A program made the translations under genes and the position numbers. Below, one piece after another: positions 11,947 through 23,069 of a stretch of DNA of 64,000 nt. Source of the DNA: Clusia tigrina (Eukaryota > Arthropoda > Insecta > Diptera > Clusiidae); NCBI GenBank assembly GCA_920105625.2, contig OV050032.1, positions 18,402,481 through 18,466,480 on the forward strand, in the 5' to 3' direction. The notes beneath the pieces are model-generated. The model made no database searches. It was not told the DNA's origin and saw only the letters and a list, made by a program, of their open reading frames with translations. The number at the start of each line of letters is the position of its first letter. Positions within the stretch are counted from its first letter, which is position 1.

Positions 11947-13221
11947 AGAGGTGTTATTTTGGTATTCAAAGAAAAATGCCATTTTTTGACATAACTGACC
12001 GGATGTTTATTTCATAATAAAGAAGAAGGTATGCCGTTAATAATGGAAAAGAACATCAGCCAAATCGCCACCACGACCACGCTTACAGGACCATATCCTT
12101 TTCATGAAATTTTCCATAACCAAATCGCAAAGTGGCTGCCGTATGTCCTCGATAGCCTCACGAATTCTATCTTTGAGGTCTTTAATCGACGCTGGGCTGT
12201 TGGCGTAGACATTATCTTTCACGTGGCCCTAAAGGAAGAAGTCGCAAGGTGTTAAATCACAAGATCTCGGTGGCCAATTGTGATCACCTCTTCGAGAGAT
12301 AACACGGCCCGGAAACTTTTCCCGTAAAAGAGCAATGGTTTCGTTGCTTGTGTGGCACGTAGCCCCGTCTTGTTGAAAGTAAACGTTGTCCAGATCAATA
12401 CCATCCAACTCCGACCATAAAAAATCATTAATCATCTGTCGATAGCGCAATCCATTCACCGTAACTGTTGATCCAACCTCATTTTCGAAAAAGTGAGGTC
12501 CAATGACCCCGCCGGACCATAAACCGCACCAAACAGTCACACGTTGAGGATGGAGAGGCTTCTCAACAATAACTCTTGGTTTTTCCGAGCCCCAGATGCG
12601 ACAATTTTGCTTGTTGACGTAGCCACCGAGGTGGAAATGGGCCTCATCAGTGAAGATGATTTTTCGATGGAATTCCGGGTCATTTTCATGCATTTCAAGG
12701 ACCCAATCAGCACAAAGACGACGTTGTTGATGATCGGCCGGCTTGAAGTCTTGTGTTAACTGAACTTTATAAGCCTTAAGACCCAAGCTATGTAAAATAC
12801 GGTGTAATGACGTTTGTGGAATGCCCAATTCCAAAGAACGACGAGGAATGGACAAACCTGGGTTTTCTTCAGCACTTTGGGCTACAGCAGCAATATTCTC
12901 AGTTGTTCTTGAGCGACGTGCACGGGTTTTATTCTTCACATCACTAACTTGTCCCAACAGCTCCAATTGTTCCACCAATTTCTGTATTGCGGTCCGACAA
13001 GGTGCTTCACGACGACCCAAAAATGCTTTAGTTTTGCGAACTGTGACTGCAAGATTTTCACCATTTTTGTAGTGAATTTTAATAATTTCAATGCGTTGTT
13101 GAAGCATGTATCGTTCCATTTCTAGTAATGGCGTAGTTTCTACTTGTCAAATGTCAAAGAATAAAAGCTTCAAAAGTGACAGCTACCGAAATACCGGGTG
13201 ATTCAAAATAACACCTCATTT
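11947..13221 (-). mobile_element. DD41D (rosa-like) Tc1/mariner element inserted in a SINE
   Basis: A 1275-bp element with short inverted ends: the left begins AGAGGTGTTATTTTG and the right, read inward, AAATGAGGTGTTATTTTG. Both sides have TA (11945-11946 and 13222-13223), the target duplication expected for Tc1/mariner. Joining the flanks with one TA rebuilds the SINE sequence seen in the other two copies. The element encodes one minus-strand transposase across most of its length. It is much less decayed than the mariner remnants in this window, which suggests a fairly recent insertion. Confidence 0.88.
12037..13119 (-). pseudogene. DD41D (rosa-like) transposase with one premature stop
   Basis: This is a cut-and-paste transposase of the IS630/Tc1/mariner superfamily. 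It would bind the element's ends and catalyse DNA cleavage and joining. The frame is continuous for 360 codons from ATG at 13119 to the stop at 12037, except for one TAG at 12229-12231 where relatives have Trp in the FFLWG motif. Residues 1-115 form the two-part helix-turn-helix DNA-binding region (start MERYMLQQRIEII). The catalytic triad reads D158 (IIFTDEAHF), D251 (FQQDGATCH) and D293 (DLTPCDFF). There are 41 residues between the second and third Asp, the DD41D signature known from rosa of Ceratitis. All three Asp lie before the stop, but the C-terminal 64 residues would be lost. The family call is by spacing and motifs and is fairly sure. Confidence 0.9.
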
Positions 13222-13340
13222 TAATTCGTTTTTTCTTCGAGGCGAAAGCCTCAGATGCTAGTACTCATTCCCCAACCTCTAACAGTCATTACTAATTATG
13301 GTGGAAGATATAATACTAATAATAATATAATAGTGTACGG

Positions 13341-13380
13341 AGAGAGCGAGAGAGAGAGAGAGAGGGAGAGACAGAGATAC
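13341..13380. repeat. Short GA-rich tract
   Basis: GAGAGCGAGAGAGAGAGAGA and further GA follow the SINE tail directly. A simple-sequence tract without other content. Confidence 0.7.
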
Positions 13381-14006
13381 AGATCAAATATGATAGTTGC
13401 AACAAGACGGGGCTACTGAACACGCCGTGTGAACCACAATATTGAGAGTTGTTTGGATAGCGAATAATTTCAAGGGGCATCAGTACTTCAATGGCCTACA
13501 CTTCCAAATGATGTCGCGGCACCAGAATTGTTCCTTTGTGAATTTTTCCTTTGTGAATATGTGAAGATTTGTGATTTCTTGAAGAATAACATCTAACCAA
13601 ACCTTGGACTATTCTGGAGTTAATAGCCAGCGATGTGAAAGCCAGCCAGAAACTATTATACTGGTGTTGGAAAATTGTCTTTAAACAGGTCGTCTTTGCG
13701 TGCTTGCAAACAGTTGTCAAACAGCAAACATGATTTTGGAAACATATCCCAAGAATAATAATCCACACCTTAAATATTCATTGGAAAGTGAATAAAAAAC
13801 CATTTTGAAAATGAAAAGTTATAAATATTCCAAGTGGTCCGCTACTTTGGTGTCACTCAGCAGAAATATAAGAGTATATGTATGAAAAGCGAAAGCTAAT
13901 ACCAGCAATGACTCCTAAAAAGATACATGATGAAAACAGGGTATTGATGAATTGCTTGCATATACAGTACTTATTGGGTTGTACTCTCCTACTATGATAA
14001 CATAAA
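13381..14006. other. Unassigned noncoding DNA
   Basis: No gene or mobile element was recognised. Confidence 0.4.
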
Positions 14007-14634
14007 GTTAGGTTAGGTTAGGTTGGGCAGCTGCATCACCAATAAACCAGTGATGCCACTTAGACCACCAGTTGGGCCCGTTGTGAGCCGCGGATGCGAG
14101 GTATGGCTACGCTTCCCTCTCCAGATTGAACCAACCTGAGCCTTTGACAAAGCGAAGAAGGTTGTTAACGCCTGACTGGTATAGACCATCTATACTTGTT
14201 AAGAAGTGGGATCCTAGAAAACGTTCCCTATTTCTAGCAAAAGCTGGACATGTACAGAAGAGATGCTAGATCGTTTCCAGTTTTCCTCCTCGATCCTGCA
14301 GCTGCGATAGAAGTCATGTGTATAAACTCCCATCCGTTTTGCATGATTTCCGATTAGACAATGTCCCGTGAGGGAGTCCTAATTTGTAGTCTATTGAGTC
14401 TACTGATATTCCTAGATAGACACAGATTTAGCCTCGGCCATGTTTGCCTGGCGATTTCACAGATAGTGGCACAGATCCACCTTAGATTGAGAGAACTAAT
14501 TAGTGTCTCCCTTACGAGGAGCTTACAAGCCGCGAGAGGTACGCCCATATGCCTAACGACATTTGGCATACAAGTGTTATCTCTCGCAAGTTGATCAGCC
14601 TTGCAACTCCCTGGTATATCCCTATGTACTGGTA

Positions 14635-15340
14635 ACACCAAAATATGCATACTCTCAGATAGCCAGGCAGCTCTGAAATCATTAATAAACTTCTCATTCC
14701 AATCAAAGCTGGTCTGGGAATGCTCTAAACTTTTCAATTCCCTAGCAGCGAGAAACTCTGTTACGGTAATGTGGGTACCGGGACATGAGGGACATGAGGG
14801 CAACGTAATGGCAGACTCTTTGGCAAAAAGGGGTGCAGACACTGCCTTTATAGGTCCAGAACCCTTCTGTGGGGAAAACAGTAGCGTCACAAATAACTTG
14901 TTGTGCGAACAGGAAAAACGAGGTCTGCTAAACTACTGGAGAGCCCAAAAAGGCATGCGGCAGTCGAGACTACTCATTGATCCTGAACACATCAGGGTAG
15001 ATGCTTCTTTAAACCTCAGCAGAAATTACATCAAACTCTATACTGAACTTTTAACAGGACACTGTAGACTAAATTACCATCTGAAAAAAATAGGCGTAGT
15101 AGAAGACGATTCCTGTCGATTCTGTCAAGAGGAGCAGGAGACAGCAGAACATATTCTATGCACTTGCCTAGCAGTGGCAAGACGCAGACATAATTACGTA
15201 GGCAGTGGGTTCATATCTCCAAATCACCTAGTTAAAATTAAGCCCACAGCAGTTACGAGATTTATAAATAGTCTAGGACTGTTTTAGTTGGGTACGAGGC
15301 TGCACAATAGATCTTTTAGGTCGCGGTCTTCTTTTAGCCT

Positions 15341-15371
<31 letters not shown>
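14635..15371 (+). mobile_element. 5'-truncated I-like LINE inserted into the minus-strand LINE
   Basis: This insertion begins inside an RNase H domain and ends in a (TAA)n tail at about 15341-15371. Its flanks are ATGTACTGGTA (14624-14634) and ATGTCCTGGTA (15372-15382), a target duplication with one mismatch. Its 3' UTR includes GCACAATAGATC, shared with the elements at 37.5 kb and 44.2 kb. RNase H plus a TAA tail is the pattern of the I clade, so I infer an I-like or LOA-like element. The 5' truncation is usual for target-primed reverse transcription. Confidence 0.82.
14640..15287 (+). pseudogene. LINE ORF2 C-terminus: partial RNase H plus zinc-finger-like domain
   Basis: An open frame of about 215 codons without a start codon of its own, because the LINE is 5'-truncated. 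ICILSDSQAALKSL carries the third catalytic Asp of RNase H. VTVMWVPGHEGHEGN with MADSLAKRGAD carries the conserved His and the last Asp. The first Asp and the Glu are missing, so the nuclease is incomplete. Next come ELLTGHCRLNYHLKKIG and the Cys/His cluster CRFCQEEQETAEHILC, a C-terminal zinc-finger-like module common in RNase H LINEs. GHEGHEG looks like a small in-frame duplication. The stop at 15285-15287 lies about 85 bp before the tail. Confidence 0.82.
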
Positions 15372-15374
<3 letters not shown>

Positions 15375-15500
15375 TCCTGGTACCCAACACAAATGGATAT
15401 GGAATTGTTTAGCCATCTCATTTAGAGATCGGCACAGTCTATGACACTCCTTGATGTTATTTGGAATATGAAGTTAATGCATACCCCAGTTTCATTGTAG

Positions 15501-18500
15501 GACCAGGTAGTGTACTAGGGCTTAGCTTAGATGTTTGAAACCCGTTTCGGTCTGGGATTGATCTGCGAATATTTCAGAGAGGTGATATATAAACGTGTTT
15601 GCCTCAGCAAATTTATTCTGGAAAGCGCAACAGAACAAATGGCGAAAGTATATGACAGTCCAATGTGAAACTGGTGTTGGACAATTTTTTAATGCATCCA
15701 TGCATACGTGGAAAATAAGTGCAGCTCCATTAACCGCATGTTAGAGATCTGTACTCAATCGAAATACTGCCGGATCTGCTGAGTACTTTGCATATAAATA
15801 GTAAATTTGTACTATTGTGTTGTTGTTGTTGTTGCTGTTGCTGTTGACGCTCCAACACGCTTCTCGCTTTTGTATCGAAGTAATTACGGTGCATGTTTTT
15901 AGTTCGAACGAGGCTTTTGTAATTTTCGGCACGGCACATCGAAATGCCAAATCCTTAGAATGAGAAGCTGCGGAACGGCACACCGCACCGAAATCGCACA
16001 CCGAAACCCATTTTGACTTAATTCATTTAAAGGCGTTGCGCCACTGCCGCATTTAACGTGAATGCCTCATTTGCATAGCACCGCCGCGGGCCATGCTCCA
16101 TGCTCCATGCGCACAGCTGCGGCGGATGCAGTTGCACTGAAAGGTGTCTTCAATTATTGGCAAACATTAATTATTTTTATTGCATTGTGAAAGTTGCAAA
16201 AATTGGCAGAGCATTCGAAAATGTTTGTTTATCTTTGATTGCGCTCGCCACCTAACACAAATCTTTAATTTTGTTTATGTGGCAGCAGGCATACTGGATG
16301 GATGTGGATGCAATTTGCGCTATGCAAAGGGGCCTCCGACCAAAATTGCATATTTTCCCATGGCTGCGGCTGAGAGTCTCGAAATGATTCGTTGTTGACT
16401 CTAATCAACTTTTAAAGGCATTAGCAAAGAAAAACCAAAATCAAAACAAAAACAAAACTTAGCAGCAGCAGCCGCACCAGCAGCAGCAGCAAGCAATAGC
16501 AGCAACAATGTGGCCAGTATTTGTGCAATTTTGCAAGCAGCAACAAAAGAGAAAAACCAAAAACGAAGCAGTGCCCGCGGATGGTTCAACGAGAATATTG
16601 ATTTAATTGAAAGTCATGGCGCTCAGGCGATCGTACAGAGGCACTGGCACAGGCGGCACAGGCACCGGCAATCAAACGGATAGACACACATAGACACATA
16701 CCTACCCAGTCAGTCTGCGGCCGCTCGCGCATTTCGATTTAAGTTTGCTTGCTGCACATTAATGCAGGGGACGCAATGCAACGCCCTCCCATTCGTTCTC
16801 AGCATTTCGATCGCGCCTCTCAGCTAATGTCGCTTCGCTGCTTGCGGTGAGGAATCTTTGGAACGTGGCCCCTGCGAGACAGCCAGCCAGGCAGCCAGGC
16901 AGCCAGGGAAGCAGGCAAGCGACTAGGCAGCTGCCGCCAACCAACAACTAGTCACATGGCTATGGCTTAGCGTCAGAGGTGGTTGATATTCGCGGCTCCG
17001 AACTATGCAAAATGTCAGGAGGTTAATACGTGAATTAACGGTAACTTTCTTTTTCTTCTACGTCTGCGCTGTCTGCCGCACGAGTAATTGGGTGCGTTAT
17101 GTGGACGCGGTTGCAACATGTCTTTAAGGTGCACATCAACGAAATCTAATTTCAGATCTGGAACTCTTATCGGCTTTCTTTACGCTTTATATCCTTGGTG
17201 TACTCGTACGTGAGAATTTCCACATACATTTTCAGCTGTAGTCTGTTTGTCACAGCAATTTTTTAGGTCTGCGTAGATTTATAATTTTCTTGAGCAGAGA
17301 AGTGTTTAGTTTCCGCAAAGGTTCTTGAACGGGCTTTATGTTATTATTTGACCTCACTGCTGGGTGCTTCATTTGGTCTTATTGCAGACACAAACGAAGA
17401 CAACACAGCCGCCAACCCCAGGAAAACAACCCTTAACAGTGTTGAATTTTGTGTCGACACATTCTAACAGGATGTTAACGACAACTGAGAACAGTTGTGA
17501 TTATAATATTTTAGTGTAGATGGCGCTGTGCAAGGCTCTCGAAAGGGTTGCAAAGTACAGTTCTAAAACAACCCCGTAGTACATCCAGACAAGAACATTA
17601 AAGAAAATTATTGAAATAAAACCTGAGAAAAAATTTACTGTAAAACATAAGAATTCAGTTAACCTGCTTCATACAAAATTCGTAATTGACCACCCACAAT
17701 TGACCCCCTCTTTTCATAAAAGAACACCATTGCAGTGTGAGATTGGTGGGGGAGGAAGGATGATTATGAGTAATTGGAATTATAAGCAGCAGATGACATC
17801 CTCGATATAGAAGACATATGTATAATATTATAGAGTTGAAAGCCGCAGTTGCTAGTGCTCCTCTTACAAATTGTACACTAATTCATTTCTGTACAAATTA
17901 TAATAATAATAATAATATAATATTATATTATATTTACCTATCATTACATCGAGTTCTCTTTTCCTGTATCTGTCATTATCAAGATAGTCCTTAGAATTCT
18001 GTGAAATATATGAGGCCATAAGTGAACCGATGAAAATACCGAATATGAACCCTCAGTTTTTGGTTTGTAGGTGAGAATGGCAGAACTGTTCGTTCAGGCC
18101 TCAGTGATAGCTCAACACCTACTTTTTTACTTGAGCAATGAACAACGGTTTGTCCATTCAATGATAAGAATTACGAAAGATATAGAAACAAATAGCAGAA
18201 TTTATAACATGGATCCACCAATGTCAGTTGTAAAGAGTCGTTAACAATGTTGCAACAAACACTTCGAAGAAAGGGAACACACGTTCAGCATTTCTGAGAA
18301 GCGAATGCATGAGTTTCTTGAAAAATTCTTGAAAGTTTTTTACATCCTTAATAGAACCACTTCGAGTTCATCAATTTCCTTAGAGTGGAAGAGTTGCCTT
18401 AGTTTTTAGTCAACAGCAATTCAGCAGCAAATTCTCAGTGATTGTAGAACTGGTTTTTACTAAGATGGAACTACCAATCTATTAAATCCGGACCACCCTA

Positions 18501-19799
18501 GTTTGAGAGAATCGCTAACAAAGCGAGAGCGTTGTTCATGCTCGACTTGGAACGGGATATACTCGTAACGAACAATTCTTATTCCTGCATAATTTAAAGC
18601 AGTATGCTCAATAATATGCCAAATTCTCTTTAGTATAAAGATTTTGCAGTGCATTCACAGGTAACCAAAGATGACCCTGCTCCAACTTATTCTAGAAACC
18701 CACAGCAGAACACTGAGTGAGACGCACACAATGCTGTGCCAAAACTGGTATCCATTGACGAACCTGCATATTTTTCCTCTTACTAACTCTAGGGAAAAAG
18801 TGAACTACGCTGAGTGAGGGAGTAATAATGGAGTGTCTGCACTGGATACTTCTGAACGAATTCCAGTAGGTATTTCAGCGAATTTAAGCATTCGACTTTG
18901 TAAGGGAATTGAATTTAGACTAGTTTGTTTCGAAAAATTTGCGTTAAATGCATTTAATAGAAAACATGCTGTAAATTATTCTTATTAATCAACGTTTTAA
19001 GAATAGTTTTTAGTACCTGCAGCAGTAATTGTAATTGCTGCCGATGGTGCCACGAGTCGAAGCCGCTAATGGGCGTAGACTTCAGCCCCAACAACAGGAA
19101 TAATATTATCCTTTATATTTCCTTTTTTCATTCTCTTGGCACAAGCTTAAGAGACTGTGACAATTTCATTCCAAGGCGCATACAGAAGATTATAATGAAC
19201 TTTTCATAAAACCACAGCGCCTTTTACGGAAGTCTCTGGCCTGCCAATATAGAGAATTAATTCGGCAGTTGTCATGCATATTTATGCTGTTGGTTTGTGT
19301 ACGTGTTTTTTTGGTCTTTTGGTTTGTGTATTTGATTTTTTTTTTAATATTGATATGTAAAGTTACATTTATTTCTTTTATTTTGGGTGCTGGACTTGTT
19401 TCTTTCATTTATTATATAGAAAATTACACTTTTGGATATACTTTTGTGTCTTTTGAATGTAACCTGAGGTTATTTGATGTATGAGTTATATCGAAACCAG
19501 TCATTCCACATCATCACTTGGGTGCAGTGAAGTATGCTCAACTAGATATTACAGCGCAGAACATTTTCGGCGAATTTAAACACGTCCTTCATACCAGTCC
19601 GGACACGGCATATTAACACAAAAGTGATTTCCTTTCAGTTCAAAGTTTGATAACCTCTCTTGTAATAGAACCAATTCAATTCTTTAGTTCTAGTTCTAGT
19701 TAACAAGAGTCAATTCCATACTAGCATTAACTGACCTAGTTCTCACAATATCGGTTCTTTTCTCGATCTATGACCAACGCTTTGGAAATCGCCTGGGCG
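15501..19799. other. Unassigned noncoding DNA with simple repeats
   Basis: No gene was recognised. Simple sequence includes TTG/TGC triplets near 15820-15846, CAG triplets near 16458-16505, a CAGCCAGG-type run near 16880-16920 and a TAA/TATA tract near 17896-17936. ACTCGTA occurs near 17199 and 18559. Conserved regulatory DNA could be present but cannot be recognised by eye. Confidence 0.45.
16880..16920. repeat. CAGCCAGG-type 8-bp tandem repeat
   Basis: AGCCAGCCAGGCAGCCAGG and similar units repeat several times and produce a Cys/Leu/Ala/Gly-rich minus-strand frame. It looks like an imperfect minisatellite. Confidence 0.6.
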
Positions 19800-20262
19800 A
19801 TCTCAGGGATACACAAGGCAGGGCAACAGATCTGGCCGAAAGTGGACTGGACGTCAATAAAAGTTTGCTAAATCTCAAAAGAGGTACCCTCAGCGCAGTC
19901 ATTAGGGTAAATATTGGTCACTGCATCCTAGGTAACCATGTCAGAAGATTTGGTTTAAGACTTCGTACCAGCGTCTTCACAGGAAAGTGCAGGCACGAAG
20001 AGGAGTATGAAACCATTATTCTCCTGCTAAGCAAGTGCCCTGCAAGGAAACGTAGGCAATGCTTAGGATTTTACCAGTCCGACAACCTAGTCGAGATCTC
20101 AGAAGTTGAAACCAAAGGCCAAAAACGCTTCGTCATTAGATCCGGTTGGTTCGATACGTACAGGAAGGGATGAGATCCTGTGATATTACATTGGACCATA
20201 TTGGTCTAAGCGGGCAAGGTGGGCAACCACTTATATCTACATATCTACATAGTTAAACATAT
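19800..20262 (+). mobile_element. LINE 3' end fragment with zinc-finger-like domain
   Basis: An open frame (about 19865-20173) reads IRVNIGHCILGNHVRRFGLR, then CRHEEEYETIILLLSKCPA. This corresponds to the conserved TGHC...NH...G and C-rich C-terminal module of RNase H LINEs. The Cys before the first Cys of the finger is not obvious, so it has drifted. The 3' UTR (ATATTGGTCTAAGCGGGC) resembles that of the 14.0-kb LINE (GGTGGTCTAAGTGGC). The tail is a TCTACATA repeat at about 20236-20262. RT and RNase H are absent, so it is a dead 5'-truncated copy. It lies about 140 bp beyond the 3' end of the IR gene. Confidence 0.75.
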
Positions 20263-20400
20263 AGTCACAATTTTGTATATGATTTACCACCTGAACACCT
20301 AATTTCATTTTTCTACTATCAAACTGTATGTAATACTTCTGCAAAGCTTTATATCAATAATGTAATGAATAGAAATTTAATCTTCCTACTTAAAGTAATC

Positions 20401-22185
20401 TTACTGTGGGGGTTTATAAAGACTGTATCTAAAATTTAAATTTTCCAAGCTGAAACAAAGCAAAGCGCTGACTAAGCTAAATCCCCAAAAGATAAACAAC
20501 AACCGAAAATATGCCAATGTTAGGCTGGAGACGTTCGTCTCCTCTGATTTGAAGAATTTTATTTCGCCGCTCAAAATTCCGTCCTCCTCGTTGTCGCTAA
20601 TAATTTTCTGCAATATGCCAGCGTCGCTGATGTGCCGCAAATATCGGTTGAGCAATTGCAGGAATGGTGAGCCGTGTGCCAACGGTATGAAAATGGGCAC
20701 TGTATACAGGACTTCATCTATTTTCTTGAAGTAGGGCACCTTGAGGAATTTCTGTTGGTAAAGGAAGAACTGCACCTTGTCTTCAATGCCGGAGTGCATG
20801 AAGGAGGTGTTCAAATCTCTGCGCAAGTTGTGTACCGCTTGAGGTGTGGTACTGAAGAGACGGTTTATAATAATCTCCGGTATGCCGGAAAGGCTATACA
20901 GGTAGGCAATATCCAACTCGGTCTGCGGTAGTACTAAATCTGTGTACCCTATGTCTGCAATGGTGTTGATCTGGGGCTGGTACAGCTTCGATGTCAGCAT
21001 GCTAGACAGATTCGCCATGTACAGATTGGTTAGCAAAAAACCAGCTGAAAGCAGAATGGCAAATATGACCAGCTGGACACGCGTACGAATACGCCGATAC
21101 AAGTTTGGCAGGAAGAGCAGCACATTCAAAACTTGCAAAAGGGATATGCTGAAGTCTACCACTCGCTCCTGCCACCAGTAGATCAGAGTCATTAAAAGTA
21201 CTATGTAGCCAATTGTCAGCAGCAGAGCAGCCCACAAGGAGCCAGTCAACGGCTTGACCAGGTAGAAATAATGCGGTATCAGTTTGGCATTCGGCACCAT
21301 GATGTACACATTCAAATTTCGGATGACGTTGCTGTGAGCATAGTTCGGGTACATGTACAGCATATTGGCCACAATATCGATTTGGCCGGTGTCGAACCCA
21401 CTCAGTATGTCGTTCAGATTCAAGTCATATATGGGCATTTCCGCTTCCTCGAATGTGCCGTTGTAGTGTTCGATGAAAGTGCGCACGATTTTGTAAAAGT
21501 AGCCACCATTCACCAACTGACCGCGTTGATCCTTGTAGTGATAACATCGTGGCGAACTGTTGCTAATTGGCGTACGCAAAGGATATCGCTGGAAATTCCC
21601 CAAATGCGCCTTATTGTAGTGCGCGCTGAGCTTATGCAGTGGCACAATCGCAAGGCGCGGAAACGGTTGGTATGTGAGTAAAGTGCCATTGTGCAGCACG
21701 ACCAGCACATTGGTGAATCCATGCTTCCAGCAGCGGGCGAACAGCTGCTGTATGCCCTGTCGCTGGATGGTGGTGTCCTTAAATATGAACAGCACGTCAG
21801 TGAAATGGAGCCGCCATAAAATTTGTCGCACCATTTCGGCCACTTCCGCAGCGACGGCTTCACTCAGCACGGCTATGGTTAAACACCTCGCACTGAACTT
21901 GCTGTAGATCTCCATGCCGGCGGCGGCTCTGGAACTAGCTACGATTAACTTCGGCATGTGTAACTGGGGCAGCCATACTTCCACCTCATCGCTCACTCTA
22001 CTGGAATGTTCCACTAGAATATTTAATTCTATTTGCAAGGCTCTGTTCAAATCCTTTACAATATGCGGAACGTTGGGTGTGTTTGTCGCTGTGAGTGTTG
22101 CCCTCATTGTTTTACAGTTCCCTGGGACTGTGCATGCACCTACTGCATTCAGCAGCACGAATAACTTACTTGCAATTCGCATCAT
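20401..22185 (-). CDS. Divergent ionotropic receptor (IR), intronless
   Basis: This encodes a predicted ligand-gated cation channel subunit of the insect ionotropic receptor family (relatives of ionotropic glutamate receptors). Divergent IRs are mostly gustatory or other chemosensory receptors in neuronal membranes. The protein has 594 residues. Residues 1-17 resemble a signal peptide. A poorly conserved N-terminal part leads to the S1 ligand half (about 195-310, with YKDQRGQLVNGGYFYKIV and VANMLYMYPNY). M1 is about 315-338, the pore loop about 345-360 and M3 about 368-398, ending NLYMANLSSMLTS, the counterpart of the SYTANLAAFLT motif. S2 is about 400-550 and M4 about 555-581. The start is the first of two adjacent ATGs, in the context GTCAAAA. 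There are no internal stops or frameshifts. The channel architecture is clear; placement in an IR20a/IR52-like clade is only a guess. The ligand is unknown, and such subunits usually need a co-receptor such as IR25a or IR76b. Confidence 0.88.
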   Translation of the reverse strand: MMRIASKLFVLLNAVGACTVPGNCKTMRATLTATNTPNVPHIVKDLNRALQIELNILVEHSSRVSDEVEVWLPQLHMPKLIVASSRAAAGMEIYSKFSARCLTIAVLSEAVAAEVAEMVRQILWRLHFTDVLFIFKDTTIQRQGIQQLFARCWKHGFTNVLVVLHNGTLLTYQPFPRLAIVPLHKLSAHYNKAHLGNFQRYPLRTPISNSSPRCYHYKDQRGQLVNGGYFYKIVRTFIEHYNGTFEEAEMPIYDLNLNDILSGFDTGQIDIVANMLYMYPNYAHSNVIRNLNVYIMVPNAKLIPHYFYLVKPLTGSLWAALLLTIGYIVLLMTLIYWWQERVVDFSISLLQVLNVLLFLPNLYRRIRTRVQLVIFAILLSAGFLLTNLYMANLSSMLTSKLYQPQINTIADIGYTDLVLPQTELDIAYLYSLSGIPEIIINRLFSTTPQAVHNLRRDLNTSFMHSGIEDKVQFFLYQQKFLKVPYFKKIDEVLYTVPIFIPLAHGSPFLQLLNRYLRHISDAGILQKIISDNEEDGILSGEIKFFKSEETNVSSLTLAYFRLLFIFWGFSLVSALLCFSLENLNFRYSLYKPPQ

Positions 22186-22277
22186 TTTTGACTGGTTTTT
22201 ACGGGCACTGCAATGTGCCTACTTGCTGCCTCGGTCGAAGCCGCACGATGTGTCCGGAGGAAGATCTTGCGCTGTGG

Positions 22278-22285
22278 CTTATAAA
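22278..22285 (-). promoter_or_regulatory. Possible TATA box of the IR gene
   Basis: On the minus strand TTTATAAG lies about 95 bp upstream of the IR start codon, a distance compatible with a short 5' UTR. In AT-rich DNA such a match can arise by chance, so it is a candidate only. No initiator motif was convincingly found. Confidence 0.25.
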
Positions 22286-23069
22286 TCAGAGCTGATTAAA
22301 AGTTCACAGTCACTCGCTTTATGCACGTGTGTGGCCTGGTTGCATTAACATACAATTATTTAAATTGATGGCGAGCCTGTTTACACGCATTAAGAATTCA
22401 TTGAATTTACTCTTGGCTTTGATTACGTATTTTTCGTAATAATATACCTTAAAATAACATCCACAATATAGCCCACACCTGTGAATCGGTTCAATAATCT
22501 TAATGCAAAGTTAATCACTTAAAGTGATTGGGAACATTGCGTTCATGTTGCAGGCAAATGCATATTGACCGGTAGGGAGGGCCCATTAAATTAAGCTCGA
22601 ATAAATATGTAATGAATTCCGTTGCCATTCCTCTCGCTCGTCAATGGAAGGTTAGATACGTAAGCTCAGAACACAAGATAAGTGTGAATGTAGTGCATAT
22701 TAAAACATCTCATACGTATCTGCACGAAATACATATTTGGGTCCGGTTTGATGAAGATTTTGTCCCAGATTATCTACTATATTTAACTGGATTCAAGTAG
22801 GACTCAAGTATTTTCCAGTTTTCGTAAACGATTTGAGAGACGAAATCTCAAATGCACACCTTGAAGCTTAGCCACAACAAAAATTTTCGTAAGTACACAG
22901 ACACTCGAACCTGTAAGATTTTAGGCATGCAAATCCCCTTCCAAAAAGTTATGAGTATGGTTAATCATTAGTCAGGGGGTAGGTTCGGTCTGAAGGTACA
23001 TACAGGATGCAAAATAGCTGGCCTGAAATACATATCAAGCGCTCAAAAGATTTATTATGTCTAAATAGA
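22286..23069. other. Unassigned DNA upstream of the IR gene
   Basis: No other coding sequence was recognised. This is the likely location of the IR gene's regulatory DNA, inferred only from position. Confidence 0.4.

Larger units (their letters stand above)
11839..13326 (+). repeat. tRNA-derived SINE (copy 1), split by a DD41D transposon
   Basis: The 5' part (11839-11946) begins GCCACCCTCTGTGG, has an A-box-like TGGTTTAGTGG and a B-box-like GGTTCAAATTC, and continues to GGTCTTAAATATATGG. The 3' part (13224-13326) carries TTCTTCGAGGCGAAAGCC, TAGTACTCATTCCCC and an AT-rich TAA-type tail. Both halves align with intact copies at 24964-25173 and 52026-52351. Imperfect direct repeats flank the composite: 11825-11838 (ATAATAGTATGCAG) and 13327-13340 (ATAATAGTGTACGG). 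The internal Pol III promoter boxes are what family members use for transcription. Mobilisation would depend on a LINE. Confidence 0.85.
14007..15500 (-). mobile_element. LINE 3' region with RNase H and zinc finger, split by a second LINE
   Basis: The host LINE lies in two parts. The first, about 15500 down to 15383, reads NNIKECHRLCRSLNEM and ends CWVPGH. The second, 14634 down to 14007, continues RDIPGSCKADQLAR, then LISSLNLRW and IARQTWPRLNL, with later frameshifts. WVPGHRDIPG...KADQLA is the C-terminal RNase H signature (catalytic His and last Asp). A decayed Cys-rich segment follows, then a 3' UTR (CTCACAACGGGCCCAACTGG). The 3' end is a CTAACC repeat tail at 14007-14025, read on the minus strand. 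Several frameshifts and stops make it non-functional. The 5' limit near 15500 is approximate. Confidence 0.78.

Noticed and set aside
14354..14890. A 178-codon minus-strand frame as one protein
   Set aside because: Its first half is the antisense of the inserted plus-strand LINE; only the second half belongs to the minus-strand LINE. It is a chimera of the nested insertion.
21271..22348. Plus-strand frames of 77-144 codons over the IR gene
   Set aside because: They are antisense shadows of the ionotropic receptor coding sequence.
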